A stretch of 64,000 nucleotides of DNA from Nocardia terpenica (GTDB lineage Bacteria > Actinomycetota > Actinomycetes > Mycobacteriales > Mycobacteriaceae), in the NCBI RefSeq assembly GCF_013186535.1, contig NZ_JABMCZ010000003.1, positions 2,294,001 through 2,358,000 on the forward strand. The letters are read 5' to 3'. This document shows positions 1 to 8,079 of the stretch, in pieces. The translations under genes and the position numbers were made by a program. The notes beneath the pieces are model-generated. The model saw nothing but the letters and a program-made list of their open reading frames with translations. It ran no database searches and was not told the origin of the DNA. Numbering within the stretch: the first letter of the stretch is position 1; every line of letters starts with the position of its first letter.

Positions 1-152
1 TGTACTACCTGAACGTGCTGGCCGGACCCGCGGACGAGCGGTCGATGGCGTTCTGCGACGATCCCGCGCACGGCTGGGTCCGCGACACCTGGGCGGAACA
101 GCCCACCGACCCGCGCTGCCCGGTCACCGATCACCGGGGGCGGGCGCAATGA
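1..152 (+). CDS. iolB: 5-deoxy-glucuronate isomerase, C-terminal end (partial)
   Basis: The frame is open from the window edge to a TGA at 150-152. It encodes about 49 residues beginning YYLNVLAGP and containing DDPAHGWVRDTW and TDPRCPV. This matches the C-terminal end of IolB, which isomerises 5-deoxy-glucuronate during myo-inositol breakdown. The next gene, 35 bp downstream, is iolD, the enzyme that acts just before IolB, which supports the call. The body of the gene lies outside the window, so its active site cannot be checked. Confidence 0.8.
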   Translation, partial: YYLNVLAGPADERSMAFCDDPAHGWVRDTWAEQPTDPRCPVTDHRGRAQ

Positions 153-187
153 CGGTTCCCTGTTCCACTGTTCACGACTGAGGGGCG

Positions 188-2035
188 ATGTCCATGAAAC
201 TGACCACCGCGCAGGCACTCGTCGCCTGGATGATCGCCCAGCACTCGGAGACCCTCGACGGTCGCGAGGTACCGCTGTTCCCCGCGGTTTTCGCGATCTT
301 CGGGCACGGCAACGTGCTGGGCCTGGGCACCGCGCTGGAGGAGCGGCGCGACGTGCTGCCGGTCTGGCGCGGGCACACCGAGCAGGGCATGGCGCTGGCC
401 GCGGTCGGCCTGGCCAAGGCGACCCACCGGCGGCAGGTCGGTGTCGCGACCTCCTCGATCGGCCCGGGCGCGCTGAACATGGTGACCGCCGCCGGTGTCG
501 CGCACGCGAATCGCCTGCCGCTGCTGCTGCTTCCGGGTGACACCTTCGTCAGCCGCGCCCCGGACCCGGTGCTGCAGCAGGTCGAGCACTTCGACGACCC
601 GACCACCACCGTCAACGACGCGTTCCGCCCGGTGAGCCGCTACTTCGACCGCATCACCCGGCCCGAGCAGCTGATCGCGACGCTGCCGCAGGTGGCGCGG
701 GTGCTCACCGACGCCGCCGACGCGGGCCCGGTGACGCTGGCGCTGCCGCAGGACGTGCAGGCCGAGACCTACGACTTCCCCGAAGCCCTGTTCGCCCCGG
801 TGGTGCATCCCATCCGGCGCCCGCGCCCGGATCGCGGGGCGATCACCGAGGCCGCCCGCGCGCTGCGGTCGGCCGAGCGGCCGCTGCTGGTGCTGGGCGG
901 CGGGGTGCGGTACTCGGGCGCGGGGCGACGGGCGCTGGAACTCGCGCAGCGGCACGGCATTCCGGTCACCGAGACCACCGCCGGGCGCACCCTGGTCCCG
1001 CACGACCACCCGCTGTACGCGGGACCGCTGGGCATCACCGGATCGTTGTCCGCGAATACCCTGGCCGCCGAGACGGATCTGGTGCTCGCGGTCGGAACGC
1101 GGTTGCAGGACTTCACCACCGCGTCGTGGACGGTGTTCGCGCCCGGCGTGCGGCTGGTCGGCATCAACGCGGCCCGGTTCGACGCGGTCAAGCACGGCGC
1201 GCTCGAGGTGGTCGCCGATGCCGGTGCGGCACTGGAGGATCTGGCGCCGCTCTTGGCGGACTGGCGGGTCGAGGGCGGCTGGTCGGCGCGGGCGGCCGCG
1301 GTGCGCGCCGAATGGGACACCTACATCGACAAGCTGCGCACCCCCACCCCCGGCGTGCCCAGCTACGCCCAGATCGTCGGCGCGGTCAACGATCTCAGCG
1401 CGCCCACCGACTACGTGATGACCGCCTCCGGCGGCATGCCCGGCGAGCTGGTCGGCGGCTGGCGGGCCGGTGGCGGCGAGCCGACGATGGACGTGGAGTA
1501 CGGATTCTCCTGCATGGGTTACGAACTCGCGGGCGCGTGGGGCGCGGCCATGGCGCACCGCCGCGGCCTGGTCACCACCATGCTCGGCGACGGCTCGTAT
1601 CTGATGCTGAACTCCGAGCTGTTCTCCGCGGCCTTCGCCGGGCACCCGCTGGTCGCGGTCGTGTGCGACAACGACGGCTACGCGGTCATCGCGCGATTGC
1701 AGGAGGGGCAGGGCGGCAACGCCTTCAACAACTTCTACACCGAATGCCGCACCAACAGCCCGAGACCGCCGCGGGTGGACTTCGCCGCGCACGCGAAGGC
1801 GCTGGGCTGCGAGGTGTTCCGGGCCACCGACCTGACCGGGTTCCGCAAGGCGTACGAGAACGCCCGCGCGGCCGCGATCGCGCACTCCCGCCCGGCCGTG
1901 GTCGTGGTGCGCACGCAGCCCTCGGCCTGGACCGAGGCCGGGGCCTGGTGGGAGGTCGGGGTGCCCGAGCATCTGTCCGGCCGCCCCGCCTACGAGGCCG
2001 CCAAGCCGGGTCAGGTGCGTTACCTGGGTTCGTGA
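188..2035 (+). CDS. iolD: 3D-(3,5/4)-trihydroxycyclohexane-1,2-dione hydrolase (ThDP-dependent)
   Basis: IolD cleaves the ring of the trihydroxycyclohexanedione intermediate in myo-inositol catabolism, giving 5-deoxy-glucuronate. The 615-residue protein has the three-domain layout of ThDP enzymes. An N-terminal PYR domain carries the catalytic-glutamate region (WRGHTEQGMALAAVG). A central domain follows, then a C-terminal PP domain with the ThDP-binding GDG motif (GDGSYLMLNSEL, starting near residue 467). The start ATG is preceded by GAGGGG. A second in-frame ATG two codons later is an alternative. It follows the iolB tail and is probably in the same operon. Length is normal for the family. 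Confidence 0.95.
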   Translation: MSMKLTTAQALVAWMIAQHSETLDGREVPLFPAVFAIFGHGNVLGLGTALEERRDVLPVWRGHTEQGMALAAVGLAKATHRRQVGVATSSIGPGALNMVTAAGVAHANRLPLLLLPGDTFVSRAPDPVLQQVEHFDDPTTTVNDAFRPVSRYFDRITRPEQLIATLPQVARVLTDAADAGPVTLALPQDVQAETYDFPEALFAPVVHPIRRPRPDRGAITEAARALRSAERPLLVLGGGVRYSGAGRRALELAQRHGIPVTETTAGRTLVPHDHPLYAGPLGITGSLSANTLAAETDLVLAVGTRLQDFTTASWTVFAPGVRLVGINAARFDAVKHGALEVVADAGAALEDLAPLLADWRVEGGWSARAAAVRAEWDTYIDKLRTPTPGVPSYAQIVGAVNDLSAPTDYVMTASGGMPGELVGGWRAGGGEPTMDVEYGFSCMGYELAGAWGAAMAHRRGLVTTMLGDGSYLMLNSELFSAAFAGHPLVAVVCDNDGYAVIARLQEGQGGNAFNNFYTECRTNSPRPPRVDFAAHAKALGCEVFRATDLTGFRKAYENARAAAIAHSRPAVVVVRTQPSAWTEAGAWWEVGVPEHLSGRPAYEAAKPGQVRYLGS

Positions 2036-2131
2036 TCGACGCGGGGACGATTGACCCAAATTCGGCCCTGGACTCCGCGCCCGCGTGTCGTTACTCTCCT
2101 GCCTGGTCCGAACGGCGAGAAGGTGTGGGAG

Positions 2132-2341
2132 ATGACAAGCGGCACGGTGAAGTGGTTCGACAGCAAGAAGGGGTTCGGCTTCATCGCCTCCGACGGCGGT
2201 GGGCCGGACGTCTTCGTCGACTACACCGAGGTGCAGGGCGCCGGATTCCGTTCGCTGCGGGAGGGCCAGCGGGTGGAGTTCGAGGTGCGCCGGGCCAAGG
2301 CGGGCCCCGAGGCGCGCGGCGTGCGCCTGCTGCTCGGCTAG
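2132..2341 (+). CDS. Cold-shock domain protein
   Basis: The 69-residue protein begins MTSGTVKWFDSKKGFGFIA. It carries the RNP1 (KGFGFI) and RNP2 (DVFVDY) RNA-binding motifs of the CspA family, which bind single-stranded RNA and DNA and can melt RNA structure. The frame stays open upstream to an ATG at 2051, but family alignment and a GAGAAGG sequence upstream favour 2132. The C-terminus (RRAKAGPEARGVRLLLG) is somewhat unusual. A second family member lies 575 bp downstream in the same direction. Confidence 0.92.
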   Translation: MTSGTVKWFDSKKGFGFIASDGGGPDVFVDYTEVQGAGFRSLREGQRVEFEVRRAKAGPEARGVRLLLG

Positions 2342-2480
2342 GTCTGTGAGCCGGGGCACGGACACCGAATTCCTGTTGTTCCCGTCACTCCCCTAATCTT
2401 CTGGGTAACGGATTTTTCACACCTCTCGATAAGCTTTTTGTCAGCCAGTTCGACTGGGTTGTCTCAAGGAGAGGTATTCC

Positions 2481-2597
2481 ATGATCCCCGTTATCATCGA
2501 CACCGGTAGCGCCGCCCTGAACGGTCTGTTCAGCACCTTCGGTGCCGCTTTCCACGGTCTCGTCGACACCCTCTGGACCGGTTCGTTCGGTCGCTGA
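2481..2597 (+). CDS. Putative 38-residue small protein between two cold-shock genes
   Basis: An ATG at 2481 is preceded by a strong ribosome-binding site (AAGGAGAGG at 2467-2475, about 6 nt spacing). The frame encodes 38 residues beginning MIPVIIDTGSAALNG and ending LWTGSFGR before TGA. The peptide is largely hydrophobic or amphipathic, with one likely helix (ALNGLFSTFGAAFHGLVDTL) and no charged tail. A candidate -10 (TAATCT, 2394-2399) lies upstream. I do not recognise a family. The sharp ribosome-binding site and the position between two csp genes are the only support, so expression is an inference. Confidence 0.5.
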   Translation: MIPVIIDTGSAALNGLFSTFGAAFHGLVDTLWTGSFGR

Positions 2598-2916
2598 GCT
2601 TGCTCGATGGTCGCCTGACGCGACCTGCGGGCCGACCCCGGGCAGGGAATGGCAGGGGTCGATTCATCGAATACGTCGACTACCCCCGCGCGTATTGCCG
2701 GAATCATTGCTGTGCGTCCGGCGCGCGGGGGTGTTCGCGTATCACGGCATAATCACGTCCCGATAATTGTGCGCTCGTGGAATGCGCGGTGCGGCACTGC
2801 CGAGTCCGATTCAGGGGGTGCCCCTCGTGGCGCGTTCGTGCGTCGGCATGGCAAGGTGGACGAACGAGACCGGGGTGCTCACAGGTTGGCCCTGGCTCGT
2901 CTACAGAAGGTATGAA

Positions 2917-3120
2917 ATGGCGCAAGGCATTGTGAAGTGGTTCAACAGCGAGAAGGGCTTCGGGTTCATCGCGCAGGATGACGGCGGTCCCGACGTGTTC
3001 GTGCACTACTCGGCTGTGACCGGTTCGGGTTTCCGCTCCCTCGACGAGGGCCAGCGCGTGGAGTTCCAGATCGGCCAGGGCCAGAAGGGCCCGCAGGCTC
3101 AGGAAGTCCGCGTGCTCTGA
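2917..3120 (+). CDS. cspA: Cold-shock protein, CspA family
   Basis: The 67-residue protein begins MAQGIVKWFNSEKGFGFIA and has RNP1 (KGFGFI), RNP2 (DVFVHY) and the usual C-terminal GPQAQEVRVL. This is a canonical CspA-type RNA chaperone. The start at 2917 has AGAAGG just upstream. The frame also runs back to 2767, but that extension is not CspA-like. A leader of about 300 bp separates it from the preceding small ORF and could hold a structured 5' UTR as in other csp genes. A strong intrinsic terminator follows directly. Confidence 0.95.
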   Translation: MAQGIVKWFNSEKGFGFIAQDDGGPDVFVHYSAVTGSGFRSLDEGQRVEFQIGQGQKGPQAQEVRVL

Positions 3121-3132
3121 CAGCAGACTTCA

Positions 3133-3166
3133 GACGAGGCCCCGCACCACCGTGCGGGGCCTCGTC
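3133..3166 (+). terminator. Intrinsic terminator after cspA
   Basis: A perfect 15-bp stem (GACGAGGCCCCGCAC with its complement) and a 4-nt loop sit 12 bp after the cold-shock stop codon. There is no long U-tract, as is common in actinobacteria. Confidence 0.85.
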
Positions 3167-3388
3167 TCGTCTCAGCCGATGCTACGGATCGGCACACCCC
3201 GGGCGCAGCCCATTTTGCCTGCGTCACAGCGGCGGTCGGTGATCGTTTCGAGACGTGGAGCAAACGCCGGGATCGGGTTGTGACGAGCCGGACGTTCCTC
3301 GTTAAGTCCCTGGTCAACGGCGAACTGAAGGATGGTGGGACCGGTAGCTGAAGGGCGGCTGCCGACGGGCGAGTGGGAGGCCCGACGC

Positions 3389-5425
3389 ATGGATATCGAC
3401 GTGGGCACCGTCGAGCCGGACGACCACAAGTACACGATGCGGATCAGTCGGCTGGCGATCGACAAACTGGGAATCAAACTCTACGACCGGGTTTCGGCGG
3501 TTCTGGCCGAGCTCATCGCCAACTCCTACGATGCGGACGCGACGTTGGTGCGGGTGACCCTGCCGTGGGGCGTCACCCTGGCGGGCACGGTGCGCGCGGC
3601 CGAGGAGCCGCAGTACGAGATCATCGTGACCGACAACGGCCACGGCATGACCGCCGACGAGGTCAACGCGCACTACCTGATGGTCGGTTCCGACCGGCGG
3701 CTGCGTACCGGCTCGGACCTGTCGCGCGAGCGGCGGCGACCGGTCATGGGCCGCAAGGGAATCGGCAAGCTCGCCGCCTTCGGCATCTGCCGGACCATCG
3801 AGGTGATCACCGCGGGCAGCGGGTCCGCCGACCGCACCCCCGCGGGCTGGCCGGTCTCGCACATCGTCATGGACCTCTACGACATGCTCTCCGACACCGA
3901 GAGCGACTACTACCCGAAACCCGGTGCGCGCGACGGCATGTTCAGCGACCGTCGCGGCACCACGGTGATCCTGCGCGACTTCTTCCGCAAGCGGGTGAAC
4001 TCCGGCCCGGAACTCAACCGGCAGCTGGCCGCCCGCTTCGGCATCGAACGCTCGGACTGGCGGGTGGAGGTGCACAACGGCGCCGTCGCGGGCGAGAGCT
4101 TCATCCTCAGCGACCTCCCGATCGACGTGATGGAGGAGACCCGAATCGACCTGGCGCACCGGCCCGTTCGCGTCGGCCGCGCCCAGCTGCCGGTGACGGG
4201 CTGGGTGGCCTACTCCAAGCAGCCCTACCGCGACGAGGCCATGGCCGGGGTGCGCATCTACGCGCGCGGCAAGATCGTCGCCCAGACCCGGGATTTCGGC
4301 ATCCCGGCGGGCTTCACCGGGGAGTTCAAGCTGCGGTCGTATCTGGTCGGGGCCATCCACGTGGACTGGCTCGACGACGACGAGGACCTGGTGCGCTCGG
4401 ATCGCCAGGACATCATGTGGAATTCGCCGCGCGGGGAGGCGCTGGCGGCGTGGGGCCGGGAGCTGATCCGCGAGATCGGCCGGATGGGAGAGCGCTCGCT
4501 GCGGCGGCGGGTGTGGGAGGAGTTCGTCGAGAAGTCGTGCATCTACGAGTCGCTGGAGGCGATCGCACCGGGCGACAGGATGTTTCGCGATTCTGTCATC
4601 GACGCGGCGCGAATCCTGGTGGCCAGCAAGGACCGCGCCGCCCTCGACGATCACGGTCACGTGGAAAGCATTGTGCGACTGGCCCTCTCGCTGGGACCGC
4701 AGCGCAGCCTGCTGGCGACGATGAAGGAGATCGCCGAGGACACCGATCCGCGGCTGGACATGGTGGTGGCGCTGTTCGAGCGCGCCCGGGTCGCGGAGAT
4801 CTACTCGCTGGGCCAGATCGCCAGCGAGCGGGTCGCCGTGGTGGACCGGCTGCGCCGCCTGATCGACGATCGCCGCTCGCTCGAGCGTCCCTTCCAGGAA
4901 CTGATCGAGCGCGCGCCGTGGCTGCTCGCGCCGGAGTGGACGCCGCTGGGCATGAACGAATCGCTCAAGCGGGTGCGGGCCAGCTTCGAGCGCTGGTACC
5001 TGCAGAAGTTCGGGGCGACGCTGGTGACCACCTCGATCGGCAGCGAGAAGCGCGAGCCGGACTTCGTGCTGCTGCACGACTCCGGCGAGCTGTGGATCGT
5101 GGAGATCAAGCGGATGGACTACCACCTCACCGACGAGGAGTACAACCGCGCCATCAACTACCTCTACTCCCTGGACACCTTCCTCACCGAGAATCCGCGC
5201 ATCGGTGCGCAATTCCCGCGCCGGCGGCTGACGTTCATCGTCGACCACATCGACAAGCTGCGCCCAGCCTCGCGGTCGTCGCTGGACAGCGACTCCCGCA
5301 TCGACCGCCGCACCTGGCGGGAACTGCTCGACTCCACGCTGCGCGCGCACCGCGACTTCCTGGAGCGGGTGTACGAGATGCGGGCGGTCGAGGACGAGGA
5401 GGACGGTGGCGTGCGGGCCGTCTAG
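3389..5425 (+). CDS. GHKL ATPase fused to a C-terminal PD-(D/E)XK nuclease-like domain
   Basis: The N-terminal GHKL ATPase domain has the N box (ELIANSYDADA, residues 41-51), G1 box (DNGHGM, 82-87), G2 box (GRKGIGKLA, 121-129) and a GT-type G3 region (RRGTTVILRDF, about 188). This is the MutL/Hsp90/MORC ATP-binding fold. A long helical middle region follows. The C-terminus carries a PD-(D/E)XK-like core: PDFVLLH with D558, then WIVEIKR with E572 and K574, followed by helices. It resembles the nuclease half of Shedu/DUF4263 proteins. The start at 3389 is chosen because GGGAGG lies 8 nt upstream; an earlier ATG at 3332 lacks this. It stands alone between a csp gene and repeats. A role in DNA processing or phage defence is inference. 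Confidence 0.75.
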   Translation: MDIDVGTVEPDDHKYTMRISRLAIDKLGIKLYDRVSAVLAELIANSYDADATLVRVTLPWGVTLAGTVRAAEEPQYEIIVTDNGHGMTADEVNAHYLMVGSDRRLRTGSDLSRERRRPVMGRKGIGKLAAFGICRTIEVITAGSGSADRTPAGWPVSHIVMDLYDMLSDTESDYYPKPGARDGMFSDRRGTTVILRDFFRKRVNSGPELNRQLAARFGIERSDWRVEVHNGAVAGESFILSDLPIDVMEETRIDLAHRPVRVGRAQLPVTGWVAYSKQPYRDEAMAGVRIYARGKIVAQTRDFGIPAGFTGEFKLRSYLVGAIHVDWLDDDEDLVRSDRQDIMWNSPRGEALAAWGRELIREIGRMGERSLRRRVWEEFVEKSCIYESLEAIAPGDRMFRDSVIDAARILVASKDRAALDDHGHVESIVRLALSLGPQRSLLATMKEIAEDTDPRLDMVVALFERARVAEIYSLGQIASERVAVVDRLRRLIDDRRSLERPFQELIERAPWLLAPEWTPLGMNESLKRVRASFERWYLQKFGATLVTTSIGSEKREPDFVLLHDSGELWIVEIKRMDYHLTDEEYNRAINYLYSLDTFLTENPRIGAQFPRRRLTFIVDHIDKLRPASRSSLDSDSRIDRRTWRELLDSTLRAHRDFLERVYEMRAVEDEEDGGVRAV

Positions 5426-5693
5426 TCGATTGCGGCCCCGGTGGTCACCTTGCAGCCCGCATCGGCCGGATGCCCGGAACCGCCCGCGCGCAACGACTTT
5501 CCGTCCAGCTCGGACACCGGCGGCAGGCCCGGCAGATCCGGCACGGTGGGGTGAGGTCGATCAGCGAGTAGCCGTTGTATTCGCGCCCCGCCGCGAAGTC
5601 CGGACCCCACGCAATCACGAAACTGGCCACCTCGTAAGCACTTTGGCCGCCCTCGGGCCTGTTGGATTGGCCAAGGATTCGCGCAACCGGCAC
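5422..5693 (-). pseudogene. Remnant of an alkaline-phosphatase/phosphodiesterase-type gene
   Basis: Two overlapping minus-strand frames join into one protein fragment. One reads AYEVASFVIAWGPDF, AAGREYNGYSLIDLTP. The other continues TVPDLPGLPPVSELDGKSL and ends GAAID. This matches the C-terminal part of type I phosphodiesterase/alkaline-phosphatase superfamily enzymes (an AWGPDF region, a SLIDLTPTV segment, then a DLxGLP..ELDGKSL tail). A one-base shift near 5547-5555 breaks the frame, and the N-terminal bulk is missing. It lies tail-to-tail with the GHKL gene and beside the 22-bp array. The family call rests on motif resemblance only. Confidence 0.55.
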
Positions 5694-5754
5694 ACCACCG
5701 ACGAATCGGGTTCACGCAATCGTTCCCCTTGCCGCTACGAATGGGCGCAGTGGC

Positions 5755-6165
5755 ATCCTCTCGGCGCACCCACCGCGCCTTCGTCGTGCCCGTCTCGTCC
5801 CCTCGGCGTGCATCGCGTCCCCCGGCGTGCCCGTCTTGCCCCCTGGGCGTGCATCGCGTCCCCTGGCGTGCCCGTCTTGTCCCCTGAGCGAGCATCGCAT
5901 CCCCTTGGCGCGCTCGCGTTGTCCCCTTGGCGCGCTCGCGTTGTCCCCTTGGCGCGCTCGCGTTGTCCCCTTGGCGCGCTCGCGTTGTCCCCTTGGCGCG
6001 CTCGCGTTGTCCCCTTGGCGCGCTCGCGTTGTCCCCTTGGCGCGCTCGCGTTGTCCCCTTGGCGCGCTCGCGTTGTCCTCTCGGCGCGCTCATCTCGTCC
6101 CTCGGCGCGCTCATCTCGTCCCTTGGCGCGCGTTCATCTTGTCCCCGGCGTGCTTTTGGCCGGGG
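5755..6165. repeat. 22-bp tandem repeat array with degenerate flanks
   Basis: Eight exact head-to-tail copies of a 22-bp unit starting CCCCTTGGCGCGCTCG run from 5901 to 6076. Degenerate copies lie on both sides (roughly 5755-5900 and 6077-6140). There are no unique spacers, so this is a minisatellite rather than a CRISPR. The array fills most of the gap between the phosphatase remnant and serA and ends in a GC-rich palindrome (6143-6165). Because 22 is not a multiple of 3, all frames through it stay open by chance. Confidence 0.9.
6143..6165. repeat. REP-like palindrome, copy 1
   Basis: The core CGGCGTGCTTTTGGCCG is flanked by CCCC and GGGG arms, giving a perfect hairpin. The same core with different but complementary arms recurs at 43985-44011 and 44019-44047, and as a variant at 14666-14692. 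Confidence 0.7.
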
Positions 6166-6285
6166 CCCCTACAGAACCGGTCGTCCGTACCCCCGCCCTA
6201 CTGCCGGGGGGTACGGACATCGTGAATCCGGACGATTAAGCTGACGGCGGTAAATGCCGGTCCCTTCCTCTCAGGAGTACTCCCA

Positions 6286-7884
6286 GTGAGCCAACAAGGC
6301 CGTCCTGTTGTTCTGATCGCGGACAAGCTTGCCCAGTCGACTGTCGATGCGCTGGGTGAGGGTGTGGAGGTTCGCTGGGTGGACGGCCCGAACCGGCCCG
6401 AACTGCTGGCGGCGGTGCCGGAGGCGGATGCGCTACTGGTGCGGTCGGCGACCACCGTCGATGCCGAGGTGCTGGAGGCGGGTAAGCGGCTGAAGATCGT
6501 CGCCCGCGCGGGCGTGGGTCTGGACAATGTGGATGTGCCCGCGGCGACCGAGCGCGGGGTGATGGTCGTGAACGCGCCGACCTCCAATATCCATACCGCC
6601 GCCGAGCATGCGGTCACGCTGCTGCTGGCCGCCGCCCGGCAGATCCCGGCCGCGGATGCCACGCTGCGGGAGCACACCTGGCAGCGCAGCAAGTTCAACG
6701 GTGTGGAGATCTACGGCAAGACCGTGGGCGTGGTGGGGCTGGGCCGGATCGGTCAGCTGTTCGCGGCGCGGCTGGCGGCGTTCGAAACCAAGATCATTGC
6801 CTACGATCCCTATGTCTCGCCCGCGCGGGCCGCGCAGCTGGGTATCGAGCTGGTGTCGCTGGACGAGCTGCTGGGCCGGGCGGATCTGATCTCGGTGCAC
6901 CTGCCGAAGACGCCCGAGACCAAGGGTCTGCTGTCGAAGGAGAAGCTGGCGCTGACCAAGAAGGGCGTGGTCATCGTCAATGCCGCGCGCGGTGGGCTGA
7001 TCGACGAGCAGGCGCTGGCCGATGCCATCACCTCCGGGCACGTGCGGGCGGCGGGTATCGACGTGTTCGCGACCGAGCCGTGCACCGACAGCCCGCTGTT
7101 CGAGCTGCCGCAGGTCGTGGTGACCCCGCACCTGGGCGCCTCCACGTCGGAGGCGCAGGATCGGGCGGGGACCGATGTGGCCAAGTCGGTATTGCTCGCG
7201 CTCGCAGGCGATTTCGTGCCCGGCGCGGTGAATGTGCACGGCGGGACGGTCGACGAGTTCGTCGCCCCCTGGCTCGAGATCGTGCGCAAGCAGGGCGCGC
7301 TGCTGGGCGCGCTCGCCGACGAGCTGCCGGTCAGCGTGGAGGTGCAGGTCCGCGGTGAGCTGTCCGCGCACGATGTCGCGGTGCTCGAGCTGTCGGCGCT
7401 GCGCGGCGTCTTCTCCGCCCTCACCGAGGATTCGGTCACCTTCGTCAACGCCCCCGCCCTGGCCAAGGATCGCGGCATCGAGGCCACCGTCGCCACCGCG
7501 ACCGAAAGCCCCAGCCACCGCAGCCTCGTCGACCTGCGCGCCGTCTTCGGCGACGGCCGCACCATGAACGTGGCCGGCGCCCTGACCGAACCGGACCAGG
7601 TCCAGAAGATCGTCAACATCAACGGCCGCAACTACGACATGCGCGCCGAGGGCCTCAACCTGGCCGTCCTCAACTACGAAGACCGCCCCGGCGCCCTCGG
7701 CAAGATCGGCACCAAACTCGGCGAAGCAGGCATCGACATCCAGGCCGCCCAGCTGAGCCAGGATGTGGACAAGGAAGGCGCCACCGTCATCTTGCGGGTC
7801 AATCAGCAGGTCCCGGCCGACGTCCAGTCCGCCATCGCCACCACGGTTGGCGCCGCCAAGATCGCCTTGGTCGACCTGAGCTGA
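6286..7884 (+). CDS. serA: D-3-phosphoglycerate dehydrogenase
   Basis: SerA oxidises 3-phosphoglycerate to 3-phosphohydroxypyruvate, the first step of serine synthesis. The 532-residue form is the long actinobacterial type. It has a substrate-binding domain, an NAD-binding domain with GLGRIG (VVGLGRIGQLFAARL), the catalytic dehydrogenase segments (NAARGGLIDE, VVVTPHLGASTSEAQDRAG), an intervening ASB domain, and a C-terminal ACT domain (about residue 460 on) that allows serine feedback control. The start is GTG with AGGAG upstream. A strong terminator follows, and leuB lies downstream as in mycobacteria. Confidence 0.97.
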   Translation: MSQQGRPVVLIADKLAQSTVDALGEGVEVRWVDGPNRPELLAAVPEADALLVRSATTVDAEVLEAGKRLKIVARAGVGLDNVDVPAATERGVMVVNAPTSNIHTAAEHAVTLLLAAARQIPAADATLREHTWQRSKFNGVEIYGKTVGVVGLGRIGQLFAARLAAFETKIIAYDPYVSPARAAQLGIELVSLDELLGRADLISVHLPKTPETKGLLSKEKLALTKKGVVIVNAARGGLIDEQALADAITSGHVRAAGIDVFATEPCTDSPLFELPQVVVTPHLGASTSEAQDRAGTDVAKSVLLALAGDFVPGAVNVHGGTVDEFVAPWLEIVRKQGALLGALADELPVSVEVQVRGELSAHDVAVLELSALRGVFSALTEDSVTFVNAPALAKDRGIEATVATATESPSHRSLVDLRAVFGDGRTMNVAGALTEPDQVQKIVNINGRNYDMRAEGLNLAVLNYEDRPGALGKIGTKLGEAGIDIQAAQLSQDVDKEGATVILRVNQQVPADVQSAIATTVGAAKIALVDLS

Positions 7885-7889
7885 GAGAT

Positions 7890-7925
7890 CCCCGCTGCCC
7901 GGCCCTAGGGGGCCGGGCAGCGGGG
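7890..7925 (+). terminator. Intrinsic terminator after serA
   Basis: A perfect 16-bp stem (CCCCGCTGCCCGGCCC and its complement) around a TAGG loop starts just after the serA stop. The right arm is copied into the tandem repeats that follow. Confidence 0.85.
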
Positions 7926-7933
7926 AAATCAAT

Positions 7934-8077
7934 GGCCCGCCTGGTAGGGGAAGTCTGTGGCCCGCCCGGTAGGGGAAGTCTGTGGCCCGCCTGGTAGGGG
8001 AAGTCTGTGGCCCGCCTGGTAGGGGAAGTCTGTGGCCCGCCCGGCAGGGGGATCTGTGGCCCGCCGGGCAGCGGGGA
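7934..8077. repeat. 25-bp tandem repeat, apparently terminator-derived
   Basis: Four copies of a 25-bp unit (GGCCCGCCTGGTAGGGGAAG plus 5 nt) run from 7934 to 8033 and differ at one position (CCTGG or CCCGG). A 24-bp and a truncated copy follow to about 8077. The last copy ends CCGGGCAGCGGGGA, identical to the terminator right arm at 7912-7925, so the array probably arose by duplicating that arm and its tail. Confidence 0.85.
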
Positions 8078-8079
8078 CA

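Noticed and set aside
131..2365. 744-residue minus-strand open frame opposite iolD
   Set aside because: It is antisense to iolD and a cold-shock gene, with no recognisable motif and no ribosome-binding site.
5901..6076. Possible CRISPR array (regular 22-bp repeats)
   Set aside because: Copies are directly contiguous with no unique spacers, and no cas genes lie nearby. It is a tandem minisatellite.
5422..6114. 230-residue minus-strand frame containing the 22-bp repeats as a repetitive protein
   Set aside because: The repetitive part (RARQGDNASAPRGQRERAKG) is a read-through of a non-multiple-of-3 repeat, giving several different repetitive proteins in other frames. Only the last part has phosphatase-like residues, and it is frameshifted.
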